Shown here: piece after piece, positions 8,778 to 16,180 of the stretch
Layout of the letters: each line of letters opens with the position of its first letter
Position numbering within the stretch: position 1 is the stretch's first letter
From: Salegentibacter tibetensis
GTDB lineage: Bacteria > Bacteroidota > Bacteroidia > Flavobacteriales > Flavobacteriaceae
Length of the DNA: 35,605 nt
Direction of reading: 5' to 3'
NCBI RefSeq assembly: GCF_020164485.1
Contig: NZ_JAIQZA010000039.1
Span: 1-35,605, forward strand
Translations under genes and position numbers: made by a program
The notes under the pieces: model-generated
The model's database searches: none
The model's input: only the letters and a program-made list of their open reading frames with translations
Told to the model about the DNA's origin: nothing

Positions 8778-8988
8778 AAAGGTCGTGTAAATCAAATATT
8801 TATATTTCTGGTTGGTTAATAATAATCGAATGTAACCCGTCTTATAGGCGCAGAGATTATAGATACTAGATTAACATCCATTTAACTCATCAACCTTCAT
8901 CTTTATTATATATAATTATAATAAATCATGATTTCCTAAAATTTTTATAATATTTCATTATCAAAATATACCAAGATAGTTTTAAAAG

Positions 8989-9095
8989 ATGATTAGCTTG
9001 TCTCAATAGAAAAAGGATTAAGGTGCTTAGAAAAAGCAACTCACCATAATAAGTATACGTAGCCAAAAAGCTTTTTATCTGCAGGCTGAAGATTT
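8989..9095 (+). pseudogene. Decayed 5' end of the HTH-S24 regulator (module copy 1)
   Basis: These roughly 107 nt align with the first part of the intact regulator at 9633 (shared blocks aaaaaggatta, tacgtagc, agctttttatct, gcaggc), with one-base gaps. The ATG is kept at 8989, but the frame stops at TAG 9007-9009. Homology ends near 9095, so about 640 nt of the gene are missing. The -7 box has also decayed (TAATATTTC in place of TAATTTTG). From 9096 to 9190 nothing recognisable remains. Confidence 0.75.
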
Positions 9096-9191
9096 ACTCA
9101 TTCAAAATTTCAATTGATAAATTTCTGATTGAATAACTTCTTAATTAAGAAAATCCCGAAATAAGTCTTTAAGTTTTCGAGTTGGGTAATA

Positions 9192-9221
9192 CAAAAAAAA
9201 CCCGAAGAAAACTTCGAGGTT
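9192..9221 (-). terminator. Decayed copy of the module terminator
   Basis: This corresponds to 8282-8311, with an A-run then a gaag/cttc stem in which one pair has been lost. It belongs to the second module copy, whose gene is a pseudogene. Confidence 0.5.
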
Positions 9222-9223
9222 TT

Positions 9224-9260
9224 GACCGACTGTTAATGCCCCAATCGTTAACAGTCAGTC
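9224..9260 (-). repeat. Conserved 13-bp hairpin, copy 2
   Basis: The arms 9224-9236 and 9248-9260 pair at 12 of 13 positions, with a G-U type pair for the other. The 11-nt loop is identical to copy 1. The hairpin is better conserved than the adjacent coding remnant. Confidence 0.7.
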
Positions 9261-9357
9261 CTAAATCTTCAATCACAAGATTTTCAATTTTTCAGCAAAC
9301 CTTTCGCATTGCAATCGTGCTATTCTTAAAAACCTCACACGTGCTTTTAGACCTGTA
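9259..9357 (-). pseudogene. Decayed copy of the 4-Cys small protein gene (module copy 2)
   Basis: The - strand still encodes a KIENLVIEDL end matching KIENYLMEDL of the intact gene, and an EVFKN trace matching EVLKKKN near its start. The start codon has changed, the stop codon is lost, and about 268 nt of the middle, including all four Cys codons, are deleted. The upstream DNA (9358-9632) remains similar to 8715-8988 over its whole length. Confidence 0.75.
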
Positions 9358-9592
9358 GGAAGGTTGAGCAGGTTTCTAACAAATTTTTCTTTGATAAGGA
9401 AAGCCGGAGGGTTCGAAGGTAAAAGGTATTGGAAATCAAGTATTAAATATTTTTGGTTGGTTTAATAACAATTGAATGTAGCCCGATTTCTAAAGCTGAT
9501 AGTTTTTAATGATAAATTAACATACAATTAACTGCAAAGCCTTTAATAATATTACGATTAGTTATAAAAATTTATGATATACTAAATTTTTA

Positions 9593-9600
9593 TAATTTTG
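9593..9600 (+). promoter_or_regulatory. -7 promoter box of the HTH-S24 regulator
   Basis: TAATTTTG matches TAnnTTTG, 33 nt before the ATG. The corresponding site in module copy 1 has lost the match. Confidence 0.5.
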
Positions 9601-9632
9601 AATTATTATAATTTATCAAGTTATTTTTAAGA

Positions 9633-10382
9633 ATGAAAGAGGTTGTCGGAATAGGAAAAAGGATTAAAGCCTTACGAAAAAAGCACAAATTATCACAGGA
9701 TTACGTAGCTAAGAAGCTTTTTATCTCGCAGGCGGCATATTCCCTTATAGAAAATTCCCAAAATGGTATCGCGATAGGGCATATTATTAATTTAAGTAAA
9801 CTTTATAAAGTAACTACCGATTTTATTCTTAAGGGGGAGAAGTTATTAGTTGAAATTTCACCGAACAATGGTTTTATACCGTTGGTAAAAGATATGGCTC
9901 ACGCAGGTTTTATAAAAAATTTTAAGGAACAACACTCTTATGAAGAGTATGAATGGTATCGTATTCCCGGATTTAACCCTTCCCTGGACCAAAGCCTTTT
10001 TGAGGTGGAAGGCGAAAGTATGTCTCCCACGCTTTTGCCCCGGGACATTGTAGTTTGCCAAAAACAGAAAATAGATAAAGTTATTGATGGAGCTATTGTG
10101 CTTATAATCACAAAAACTAAAACTACAATCAAGAGATTGCGTTTAGATGGTAATCACGATTATTTGCTGGTAGAAAGTGATAACCCCCAGGAAGAAGGAG
10201 TGCAGAAAGTAAAAAAAGAGGATATTAAGCAACTTTTGGTAGTGCTTGGCAAAATAAGTAGTAGCCTGGTTCCCCATCATCAGATTGTTTCCACCGGAAA
10301 AATAAAGGGCTTGGAAGAATCTGTTGACCATTTAAAACGGGAACTGTATTCTATAAATAAAAAGCTTAATAGTATAAAGTAA
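9633..10382 (+). CDS. XRE-family HTH regulator with LexA/CI-type S24 domain
   Basis: A 249-residue protein. The N-terminal HTH_3 domain is at about 8-62 (IGKRIKALRKKHKLSQDYVA...SQAAYSLIE). The C-terminal peptidase S24 domain has the Ser129 of GESMSPTL and Lys167 of TIKRL in catalytic positions, and an Ala91-Gly92 pair (DMAHAGF) where LexA-like repressors are cut. It therefore has the parts for self-cleavage, though many flavobacterial S24 regulators are not shown to cleave. A coiled tail (about 220-249) follows. It lies in the second copy of a duplicated module, divergent from a pseudogene, and converges with crtY. Inference: it represses the shared divergent intergenic region and possibly the intact 4-Cys gene in copy 1. 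Confidence 0.88.
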   Translation: MKEVVGIGKRIKALRKKHKLSQDYVAKKLFISQAAYSLIENSQNGIAIGHIINLSKLYKVTTDFILKGEKLLVEISPNNGFIPLVKDMAHAGFIKNFKEQHSYEEYEWYRIPGFNPSLDQSLFEVEGESMSPTLLPRDIVVCQKQKIDKVIDGAIVLIITKTKTTIKRLRLDGNHDYLLVESDNPQEEGVQKVKKEDIKQLLVVLGKISSSLVPHHQIVSTGKIKGLEESVDHLKRELYSINKKLNSIK

Positions 10383-10448
10383 TAATAATTTTATCTTTTG
10401 TTCAGGAAAAGTGTCATTTTTGGTATCTATTACACTAGAACCTATGAT

Positions 10449-11585
10449 TTAAAAGGCTTTCCTGAAAAAGGATATCACAAAGTCGATACTGTAAAGCGAT
10501 AGCATAATCTTTAGGTCTTCTGAAACTGAAGTTTCTTCGTCTAAATACCTGAAAATTTCCTGTGGGGTATTTTTAGTGTAGAACTTAGTAAAGATATCCT
10601 CTCCCTTTTGATTATTCTGAGCGAGCACATCCAGAAATATAGCATCATATTTTCTGAACTTATTATTGATTAAATGCTCTCCGGGTAATTTCCCACTTTT
10701 AATATTTTCTATAATCTGGTTGATACGTTTCTCGGTATTTTTAAAAGAATAACCTGTTGAAGGTTTAACCCAACCACCACCTGTTCCTATTTTGGTAACC
10801 TGCCTGGTATTTGCTTTGTCAAAAGGAAAATCGGTCATAGGGATTACCCCGGTTTCAGTGCTTTTAATTTGAAAATCTTTTGTCTTCAAAATCTTTTCAA
10901 AGTACTTCTGAAGCATTTCGTCATAGACTTTATCTTCAGTTAAAAAGGGAGAGAAAAATGTATATTCAACTAAAGCTTTGTTTTTGGTAAACGGGAGAAT
11001 ATAGGTGAAAGCAGTTGCGTCTGGATACCTAATTCGATAATCCATCATCGTAAAAGAATCTGGCGTAAAGATTGGTTTTTCGGTTTCTACTTCCCAGCCT
11101 TTAAAATGCTGAAAAATAGTGGTGTGTTTTTTACTTTCAAGGTAAGTAGGATCTATTCTGCTGTCAAAGAAATGCGTTGCACCATAAGACTTTTTTCGGC
11201 CTTTGGCCTTCATCGTAACAGGATCTATTTTTTGAATCTCATCAGTAATAAATTCAATGTCCCCAGATTCTTCTATTTCTTCCTGCAGTTTTTGATGATA
11301 ATCTGCCGCCTTTATCATCTTATAGGAATAAGGAGAAAGTTGCAAATCTATGTTTTTTTCAGAAGAAATAAATTTCCCTTTGTTCCAGGATTTAGTAAGT
11401 AGATCGTCCCATTTGCCTTTGCCTTTTTCCCAGAAACACCAGGTTTTAACCGGCAACGAAAAATCGGAATCTATTATGGCGATCTTTTTACCTTTAAAAA
11501 AAACATCCCGGCTAAGTTGCCGGGCGAGTTGGAGACCTGCAAGTCCCCCACCAATAATTACATAAAAATATCTGGGACCTAACAT
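10449..11585 (-). CDS. crtY: Lycopene beta-cyclase
   Basis: A 378-residue flavoprotein-like enzyme of the CrtY/CrtL family. It closes both ends of lycopene to beta-carotene. The N-terminal dinucleotide-binding motif is IIGGGLAGLQLA (10-21), and the typical family blocks KTWCFWEKG and ATAFTYILPFTKNKALVEYTF are present. GTGGGWVKPSTGYSF is the substrate-side motif near residue 270. It is the last gene of the crt operon, 27 nt after crtZ. Length and frame are normal, and its 3' end converges with the HTH-S24 regulator with no clear terminator between. Confidence 0.93.
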   Translation of the reverse strand: MLGPRYFYVIIGGGLAGLQLARQLSRDVFFKGKKIAIIDSDFSLPVKTWCFWEKGKGKWDDLLTKSWNKGKFISSEKNIDLQLSPYSYKMIKAADYHQKLQEEIEESGDIEFITDEIQKIDPVTMKAKGRKKSYGATHFFDSRIDPTYLESKKHTTIFQHFKGWEVETEKPIFTPDSFTMMDYRIRYPDATAFTYILPFTKNKALVEYTFFSPFLTEDKVYDEMLQKYFEKILKTKDFQIKSTETGVIPMTDFPFDKANTRQVTKIGTGGGWVKPSTGYSFKNTEKRINQIIENIKSGKLPGEHLINNKFRKYDAIFLDVLAQNNQKGEDIFTKFYTKNTPQEIFRYLDEETSVSEDLKIMLSLYSIDFVISFFRKAF

Positions 11586-11612
11586 AGGCTTATAAAACGG
11601 GGCTTTATCATT

Positions 11613-12062
11613 CTATTTTTTAAAGTACTTGAAAGGTACGAATAACATTCCAAAACATTCGCCATCGTCTTTTCCAAGATGCTTATGGTGCATCTTATGT
11701 GCCCTTCTTATGCCTTTTGCAAATCGGTTATTTGCATTCCTGAAAATTTTAAACCGCTGATGGATAAAAATATCATGTACCGTGAAATAAGTAATTCCGT
11801 AAGCTAAAATTCCTAATCCAATAGGTAAACCAACCCAAACATCTTCATAACGCCAAAGCAGGAAAAAACCAATACTTACCAGGGCGTAAAATATAAAGAA
11901 CAGGTCGTTACGCTCCCACCAGTGGCTGTGGTCTTTGTGGTGGTGATCTTTGTGCAGTTTCCAGAGAAGTCCGTGCATTATATACTTATGGGTAAACCAG
12001 GCCATTCCTTCCATACCTGCGAAGGTGCCCAGAAAAACCAGTATCCATAATAAAATATCCAT
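11613..12062 (-). CDS. crtZ: Beta-carotene hydroxylase
   Basis: A 149-residue membrane di-iron hydroxylase that adds 3-OH groups to beta-carotene rings, giving zeaxanthin via cryptoxanthin. The histidine clusters of the fatty-acid hydroxylase superfamily are visible: HKYIMH (25-30), HKDHH (37-41), then His96/His101 and HKMHH (122-126). Hydrophobic segments at about 5-20, 53-70 and 78-95 fit a membrane enzyme. It starts 1 nt after the crtB stop and is followed by crtY, so it is translated as part of one operon. Confidence 0.95.
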   Translation of the reverse strand: MDILLWILVFLGTFAGMEGMAWFTHKYIMHGLLWKLHKDHHHKDHSHWWERNDLFFIFYALVSIGFFLLWRYEDVWVGLPIGLGILAYGITYFTVHDIFIHQRFKIFRNANNRFAKGIRRAHKMHHKHLGKDDGECFGMLFVPFKYFKK

Positions 12063-12063
12063 A

Positions 12064-12903
12064 TTATATAAGTTTTAATCTATAAGAAATGTACGATTTA
12101 GCCAGAAGCCCTGCTTTTTGATAATCTGGGACTCTAATCCTGCTGTTTCTAATTTCCAAAGATGGTACTTTCTTGAGTTTATGTAATAATTTTCTATAAT
12201 AAATATAAGCGGTGTAAACACCAAATTTAGCTTCTACCGGTAAATGTGCAATTCCGCTTAGTCCCTGTTTAAAATCTTCTTCAATCTCTGCTATAATTCT
12301 CTGTTTACTAGCTTCATCTAATTCAGCCAGATTAGTTCCGGGAAAATAACTTCGGCTAAGATCTTCAAAATCGGCTTTTAAGTCCCTTAAAAAATTCACC
12401 TTTTGAAAAGCAGAACCTAAACTCATTGCCGATTGCTTTAGTGATTCATATTTTTCGCTATCTCCATTCACAAAAACTTTTAAACACATAAGACCAACCA
12501 CATCTGCGCTTCCGTAGATATATTCTTTGTATTCGGCTACACTAAGATAGTCAGATTTATACAAATCCAGCCGCATACTTTTCATAAAAGCACGATAAAG
12601 TGATTCGTCTATTTCATACTTATGAACGGTTTCCTGAAAAGCATTTAAAATAGGATTTAAACTAATTTTATCTTCGATTGCCTTATAAAGATCTACCTCA
12701 AAATCGTTAAAAAGCTTTTCTTTGTCGTAATGGTGAAAAGTGTCTACAATTTCATCGGCAAAGCGCACAAAGCCATAAATGTTGTAAATATCCTGACGAA
12801 TAGTGGGGGCGAGCATCCTTGTTGCGGTAGAGAACGAGGTGCTATAATGATGAGTAACAGTTTTACTACAAGCCCGTGAAACGTTATCAAAAATGGCTTT
12901 CAT
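12064..12903 (-). CDS. crtB: Phytoene synthase
   Basis: A 279-residue enzyme that joins two GGPP molecules into phytoene, the first committed step of carotenoid synthesis. The first Asp-rich motif is DEIVD at 50-54, after YSTSFSTATRML. The second is in NFLRDLKADFED at 170-181. Both bind the diphosphate-Mg groups. The gene follows crtI with a 3-nt gap. A GGPP synthase (crtE) is not in this window, so the substrate must come from elsewhere in the genome. Confidence 0.95.
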   Translation of the reverse strand: MKAIFDNVSRACSKTVTHHYSTSFSTATRMLAPTIRQDIYNIYGFVRFADEIVDTFHHYDKEKLFNDFEVDLYKAIEDKISLNPILNAFQETVHKYEIDESLYRAFMKSMRLDLYKSDYLSVAEYKEYIYGSADVVGLMCLKVFVNGDSEKYESLKQSAMSLGSAFQKVNFLRDLKADFEDLSRSYFPGTNLAELDEASKQRIIAEIEEDFKQGLSGIAHLPVEAKFGVYTAYIYYRKLLHKLKKVPSLEIRNSRIRVPDYQKAGLLAKSYISYRLKLI

Positions 12904-12906
12904 AAT

Positions 12907-14367
12907 CTAATTTTCTTTTTGAATTAATCCGGCGGCGAGCTTTCCTGAAATCAGGGATGGCGGAACCCCGGGACCGGGTACACTTAGTTGCCCGGTAAAA
13001 AATAATCTATGAACTTTTTTGCTCTTCAATTTAGGTCTTAAAAATGCAGTTTGCAAGAGGGTATTTGCCAGCCCATAAGCATTACCCTTGTATGAGTTGT
13101 ATTCTTCTTTAAAATCTTTTACGCAAAAGGATTCTTTAAAAAGAAGATGGTCGGTTACGTTTTGATTGGTCAAACTTTCAAAACGGGTGATAATTTTCTG
13201 AAAATATTTCTCTCTAATTTCCGGCGTATCTTCTACATCTGGAGCCAGCGGAATTAAAAATATACCGGCTTCCTTGCCATTTGGTGCCGCAGCATCGTCG
13301 GTAATAGAAGGAAAGCTTGCATAAAATAGCGGGTTTTCCGGCCACTCGGCATCATCGTAAATTGCTTTGGCGTGTTTCTCAAAATCGGTGTCAAAAAATA
13401 GGGTGTGATGAGTTACATTTTCGAGTTTTTTGTCAAAACCTGCAAAAAATAATAGGGCAGAAGGGGCAAAGGTCTTCTTTCGCCAGTAAGATTCTTTATA
13501 CTGCCTTTTATATTCCGGTAATAAAGTTTCGGTGTGGTGATAATCGGCACCGCTAAGAATGTAATCGGCTTCTATTTTTTTTCCATTTACCTGCATTCCG
13601 GTTGCGGTGTCATGTTCAACAAAAATTTCAGAAACAGGCGCGTTGGTATTGATCTTTATACCTAAAGATTTTGCAAGGCTTTCCATTCCCTCAATTACCT
13701 TATACATTCCGCCTTTTGGATGCCAGGTTCCAAGGCCGAAATCGGCATAGTTCATAAAACTGTAAAAAGCTGGTGTATTACTGGCTTTAGCACCAAGAAA
13801 TAAAACCGGAAATTCAAGAATTTGAATTAGCTTTTTGTTGGTGAATTCTTTCCTGACTTCTTTTGAAATCGTGCTAAAGAACTGTCCAATTTTTCCAGCG
13901 GTGGTTGGGGTTACCAACTCTAATGGAGAAACACCCGGGCGATATACCAAATCTTTTATTGCGATATCATAATTATTCTTGGCTTCCTCTATAAACTGTT
14001 TTAGTTTTTTTGAACTGCCGGGTTCTTCGGTTTCAAAGGCATCACAAATTTTATCTAAGCTGTCTTCTATGGTGATACTGTCTTCTTTTCCGAAGAAAAC
14101 CTTATAAGCCGGACTCAATTTTTCCAACTCATAATAATCTGAAGGTTTTTTACCGAAATCGGCGAAAAAACGTTCAAAAACATCAGGCATCCAGTACCAG
14201 GTGGGACCTATATCAAAACAAAATCCGTCTTTTTTTAGTTGACGTGCACGCCCACCAATATTGGCATTTTTTTCAAAAATTTCTATTTCATAGCCATCCT
14301 TTGCCAGGTAGCAGGCAGCGGCAAGGGAAGCGAATCCGGAACCAATTATAGCTACTTTCTTCTTCAT
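12907..14367 (-). CDS. crtI: Phytoene desaturase
   Basis: A 486-residue FAD enzyme that desaturates phytoene to lycopene. The N-terminal Rossmann motif is IIGSGFASLAAACYLAKDG (7-25), followed by GGRARQLKKDGFCFDIGPTW. The C-terminal FAD motif is GPGVPPSLISGKLAAGLI at the end of the chain. The product could in principle stop at another desaturation level, but adjacent crtY points to lycopene. It lies 7 nt after the CarH-like regulator, so it is probably co-transcribed with it. Confidence 0.95.
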   Translation of the reverse strand: MKKKVAIIGSGFASLAAACYLAKDGYEIEIFEKNANIGGRARQLKKDGFCFDIGPTWYWMPDVFERFFADFGKKPSDYYELEKLSPAYKVFFGKEDSITIEDSLDKICDAFETEEPGSSKKLKQFIEEAKNNYDIAIKDLVYRPGVSPLELVTPTTAGKIGQFFSTISKEVRKEFTNKKLIQILEFPVLFLGAKASNTPAFYSFMNYADFGLGTWHPKGGMYKVIEGMESLAKSLGIKINTNAPVSEIFVEHDTATGMQVNGKKIEADYILSGADYHHTETLLPEYKRQYKESYWRKKTFAPSALLFFAGFDKKLENVTHHTLFFDTDFEKHAKAIYDDAEWPENPLFYASFPSITDDAAAPNGKEAGIFLIPLAPDVEDTPEIREKYFQKIITRFESLTNQNVTDHLLFKESFCVKDFKEEYNSYKGNAYGLANTLLQTAFLRPKLKSKKVHRLFFTGQLSVPGPGVPPSLISGKLAAGLIQKEN

Positions 14368-14374
14368 AATACTT

Positions 14375-15268
14375 TTAAAGATTATCTATAAATTGGTTTA
14401 AACTCGTATGGGTTTTTACAAAAGCAGGAAGATCCTTATTGTGAACTTCCCTTATTTTATGACCAAAAAGCAATAACTCATAGGTTTTCTTCTCACAAAC
14501 CTGCTCGTTGAATTGAGTGATGAAATCTTCAACATCACCGGGAGCGGTTGTAAAATAACTTACAAAATTAATATTGTCATGACGCTCTAATAAATAACCA
14601 AGATCGGTTAAGGGCAGGCTTGGACCGAGATAAATCGCCTTGTTTCCGTGATATAAAAGTTCGTAGTACAAGTAAATAATCCCGATATCGTGAATTTCGT
14701 TTTCAGGTAGAAAGAGCACATATAATTTATCTGAAGTGGGGTTAATTTCTCTTTTTATTTCAGCAAGATTAAAATATAGCTTTTGTTTAATGAGATCTAC
14801 TATATAGTGCTCGTGAATTGGCTTAATAGTATCGGTTTGCCAAAGCATACCAATTTGTTCCAATAAGGGAAGAAAAACCTGCTGAAAAATCTGGCGGAAA
14901 CTTTTATCCTTTCGCAAAGTTTCATAAGTGGTATTGAAAAGGTCTTCATCAAAATTCATCATAGCAAGTTTGAATGAATTTTGAGCCCGGTTCTCCTTGC
15001 TGGCACTGGCAGAGATGCCTCGCACCATTTTAGAAATTTCCTCATCATTCAACTTAGAAATTCTGGAGATCTTATAGCCATGTTCGTTTAAAAAAGCGAC
15101 GTTTAAAATCTTTTGGAGGTTAGTACTGTCGTATGTCCTTATATTTGTTGAGGTGCGGTCGGGATTTAAGATATTATATCTTTTTTCCCAAATTCTTATG
15201 GTGTGAGCCTTGATCCCGCTTAAATTTTCAAGGTCTTTTATGCTGAAATTTTGCTTAATTAGTTCCAT
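14375..15268 (-). CDS. MerR-family CarH-like, probably B12-dependent light-responsive regulator
   Basis: A 297-residue regulator. The N-terminal MerR winged helix (about 9-75, FSIKDLENLSGIKAHTIRIW) is followed by a four-helix and Rossmann-type B12-binding region. The CarH signature W-x9-EH is present as Trp143, Glu153 and His154 with exact spacing. The lower-ligand motif, normally DxHxxG, appears as EIHDIG with His193. Family knowledge: such proteins bind adenosylcobalamin, repress crt genes in the dark and release DNA in light. It is the first gene of the crt operon, consistent with autoregulation. B12 binding and light response here are inference. Confidence 0.85.
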   Translation of the reverse strand: MELIKQNFSIKDLENLSGIKAHTIRIWEKRYNILNPDRTSTNIRTYDSTNLQKILNVAFLNEHGYKISRISKLNDEEISKMVRGISASASKENRAQNSFKLAMMNFDEDLFNTTYETLRKDKSFRQIFQQVFLPLLEQIGMLWQTDTIKPIHEHYIVDLIKQKLYFNLAEIKREINPTSDKLYVLFLPENEIHDIGIIYLYYELLYHGNKAIYLGPSLPLTDLGYLLERHDNINFVSYFTTAPGDVEDFITQFNEQVCEKKTYELLLFGHKIREVHNKDLPAFVKTHTSLNQFIDNL

Positions 15269-15285
15269 ATTGTGTTTAAGATAGT

Positions 15286-15293
15286 CAAATCTA
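15286..15293 (-). promoter_or_regulatory. -7 promoter box of the carH-crt operon
   Basis: On the - strand this reads TAGATTTG, an exact TAnnTTTG match, 17 nt before the regulator ATG. The -33 region is only CTG (15313-15315), so it may be a weak or activator-dependent promoter. The neighbouring 15308-15364 holds two TTAAACAG copies and several GTTTAA-type repeats that could be an operator. Confidence 0.6.
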
Positions 15294-15307
15294 AATAAAA
15301 TTGAACA

Positions 15308-15364
15308 TTAAACAGTTTATGAAAGTGTTAAAATGTTTAAGTGTTTAGTTAAAAAGTTAAACAG
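15308..15364. promoter_or_regulatory. Candidate CarH operator in the divergent carH/SDR region
   Basis: TTAAACAG is found at 15308-15315 and again at 15357-15364, with GTTTAT, GTGTTA, GTTTAA and GTTTAG steps between. The repeats lie between two divergent genes, where a shared operator is expected. That it is bound by the CarH-like protein is inference. Confidence 0.35.
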
Positions 15365-15372
15365 ATAGTTTT

Positions 15373-16176
15373 ATGACCAAAATTTCTTCTAAACTTGTGC
15401 TAATTACAGGAGGGGCATCTGGTATTGGTACAATTATGGGCCGTGAAGTATTAAGACGCGGTAGCAAATTGGTAATCTGGGATGTAAACAAACTTAATTT
15501 ACACCAAACCCTCGAGGAGTTTAAACAAATTGGAGAAGTTTACGGTTATACTGTAGATATCACGAATACAGTTTGGGTAAAGGAAATGGCTAGACAGCTT
15601 GAGAAAGAAATTGGTCCGGTTGATATTTTAATCAATAATGCCGGAATTGTCTACGGAGGTTATTTTCACGAAAATTCTTCAGAAAAAATAGATAAAACTA
15701 TGAAAGTAAATGCGATAGCCCCAATGCAACTTGCCTTAACTTTTTTACCCGGTATGATGAAAAGAAAACAAGGGCATATTTGCAATATCACATCTTCAGC
15801 AGGTTTGGTCTCCAATCCTAAAATGTCTGTTTACGCCGGAAGCAAATGGGCGGCTACAGGTTGGTCTGATAGTTTACGACTTGAGATGAAACAGCTTAAA
15901 ACCGGAGTTGGTGTTACTACGGTTACTCCTTATTATATAAACACGGGAATGTTTGATGAAGTAAAATCCAATATTCCTATTCTGGATCAATTTAAAGTGG
16001 CTAGAAAAATTATTAGAGCGATAGAATCGAATAGGATCTATTTAAGTATGCCGTGGAGTATGCGGTTTGTAAGATTCTCGCAAGGACTTTTCCCTATTTG
16101 GTTTTACGATTGGTTTGTGGGAAGGCTAATTGGAGTTTATAAAACAATGGACGATTTTAAGGGCCGAAAAAAATAA
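15373..16176 (+). CDS. Short-chain dehydrogenase/reductase (SDR)
   Basis: A 267-residue classical SDR. The cofactor motif is TGGASGIG (13-20), the NNAG structural motif is near residue 90, and the catalytic serine lies in ITSSAGL, followed by YAGSK (YxxxK, about residues 155-159). Asp38 after the second beta strand (VIWDVN) suggests NAD rather than NADP. Hydrophobic residues near the C-terminus resemble retinol-dehydrogenase-like members. It lies 4 nt before an aldehyde dehydrogenase gene and is divergent from the carotenoid operon, so an alcohol-to-aldehyde-to-acid pair acting on a lipid or carotenoid-derived substrate is possible but unproven. Confidence 0.88.
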   Translation: MTKISSKLVLITGGASGIGTIMGREVLRRGSKLVIWDVNKLNLHQTLEEFKQIGEVYGYTVDITNTVWVKEMARQLEKEIGPVDILINNAGIVYGGYFHENSSEKIDKTMKVNAIAPMQLALTFLPGMMKRKQGHICNITSSAGLVSNPKMSVYAGSKWAATGWSDSLRLEMKQLKTGVGVTTVTPYYINTGMFDEVKSNIPILDQFKVARKIIRAIESNRIYLSMPWSMRFVRFSQGLFPIWFYDWFVGRLIGVYKTMDDFKGRKK

Positions 16177-16180
16177 AATT

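Noticed and set aside
8715-8795. N-terminal extension of the 4-Cys protein from a TTG at 8793
   Set aside because: The likely promoter box (8770-8777) lies inside it, and the added residues do not resemble a signal or domain.
8796-10382. Prophage or insertion sequence as the source of the HTH-S24 region
   Set aside because: No integrase, transposase, capsid genes or attachment repeats were found. A local tandem duplication explains the structure.
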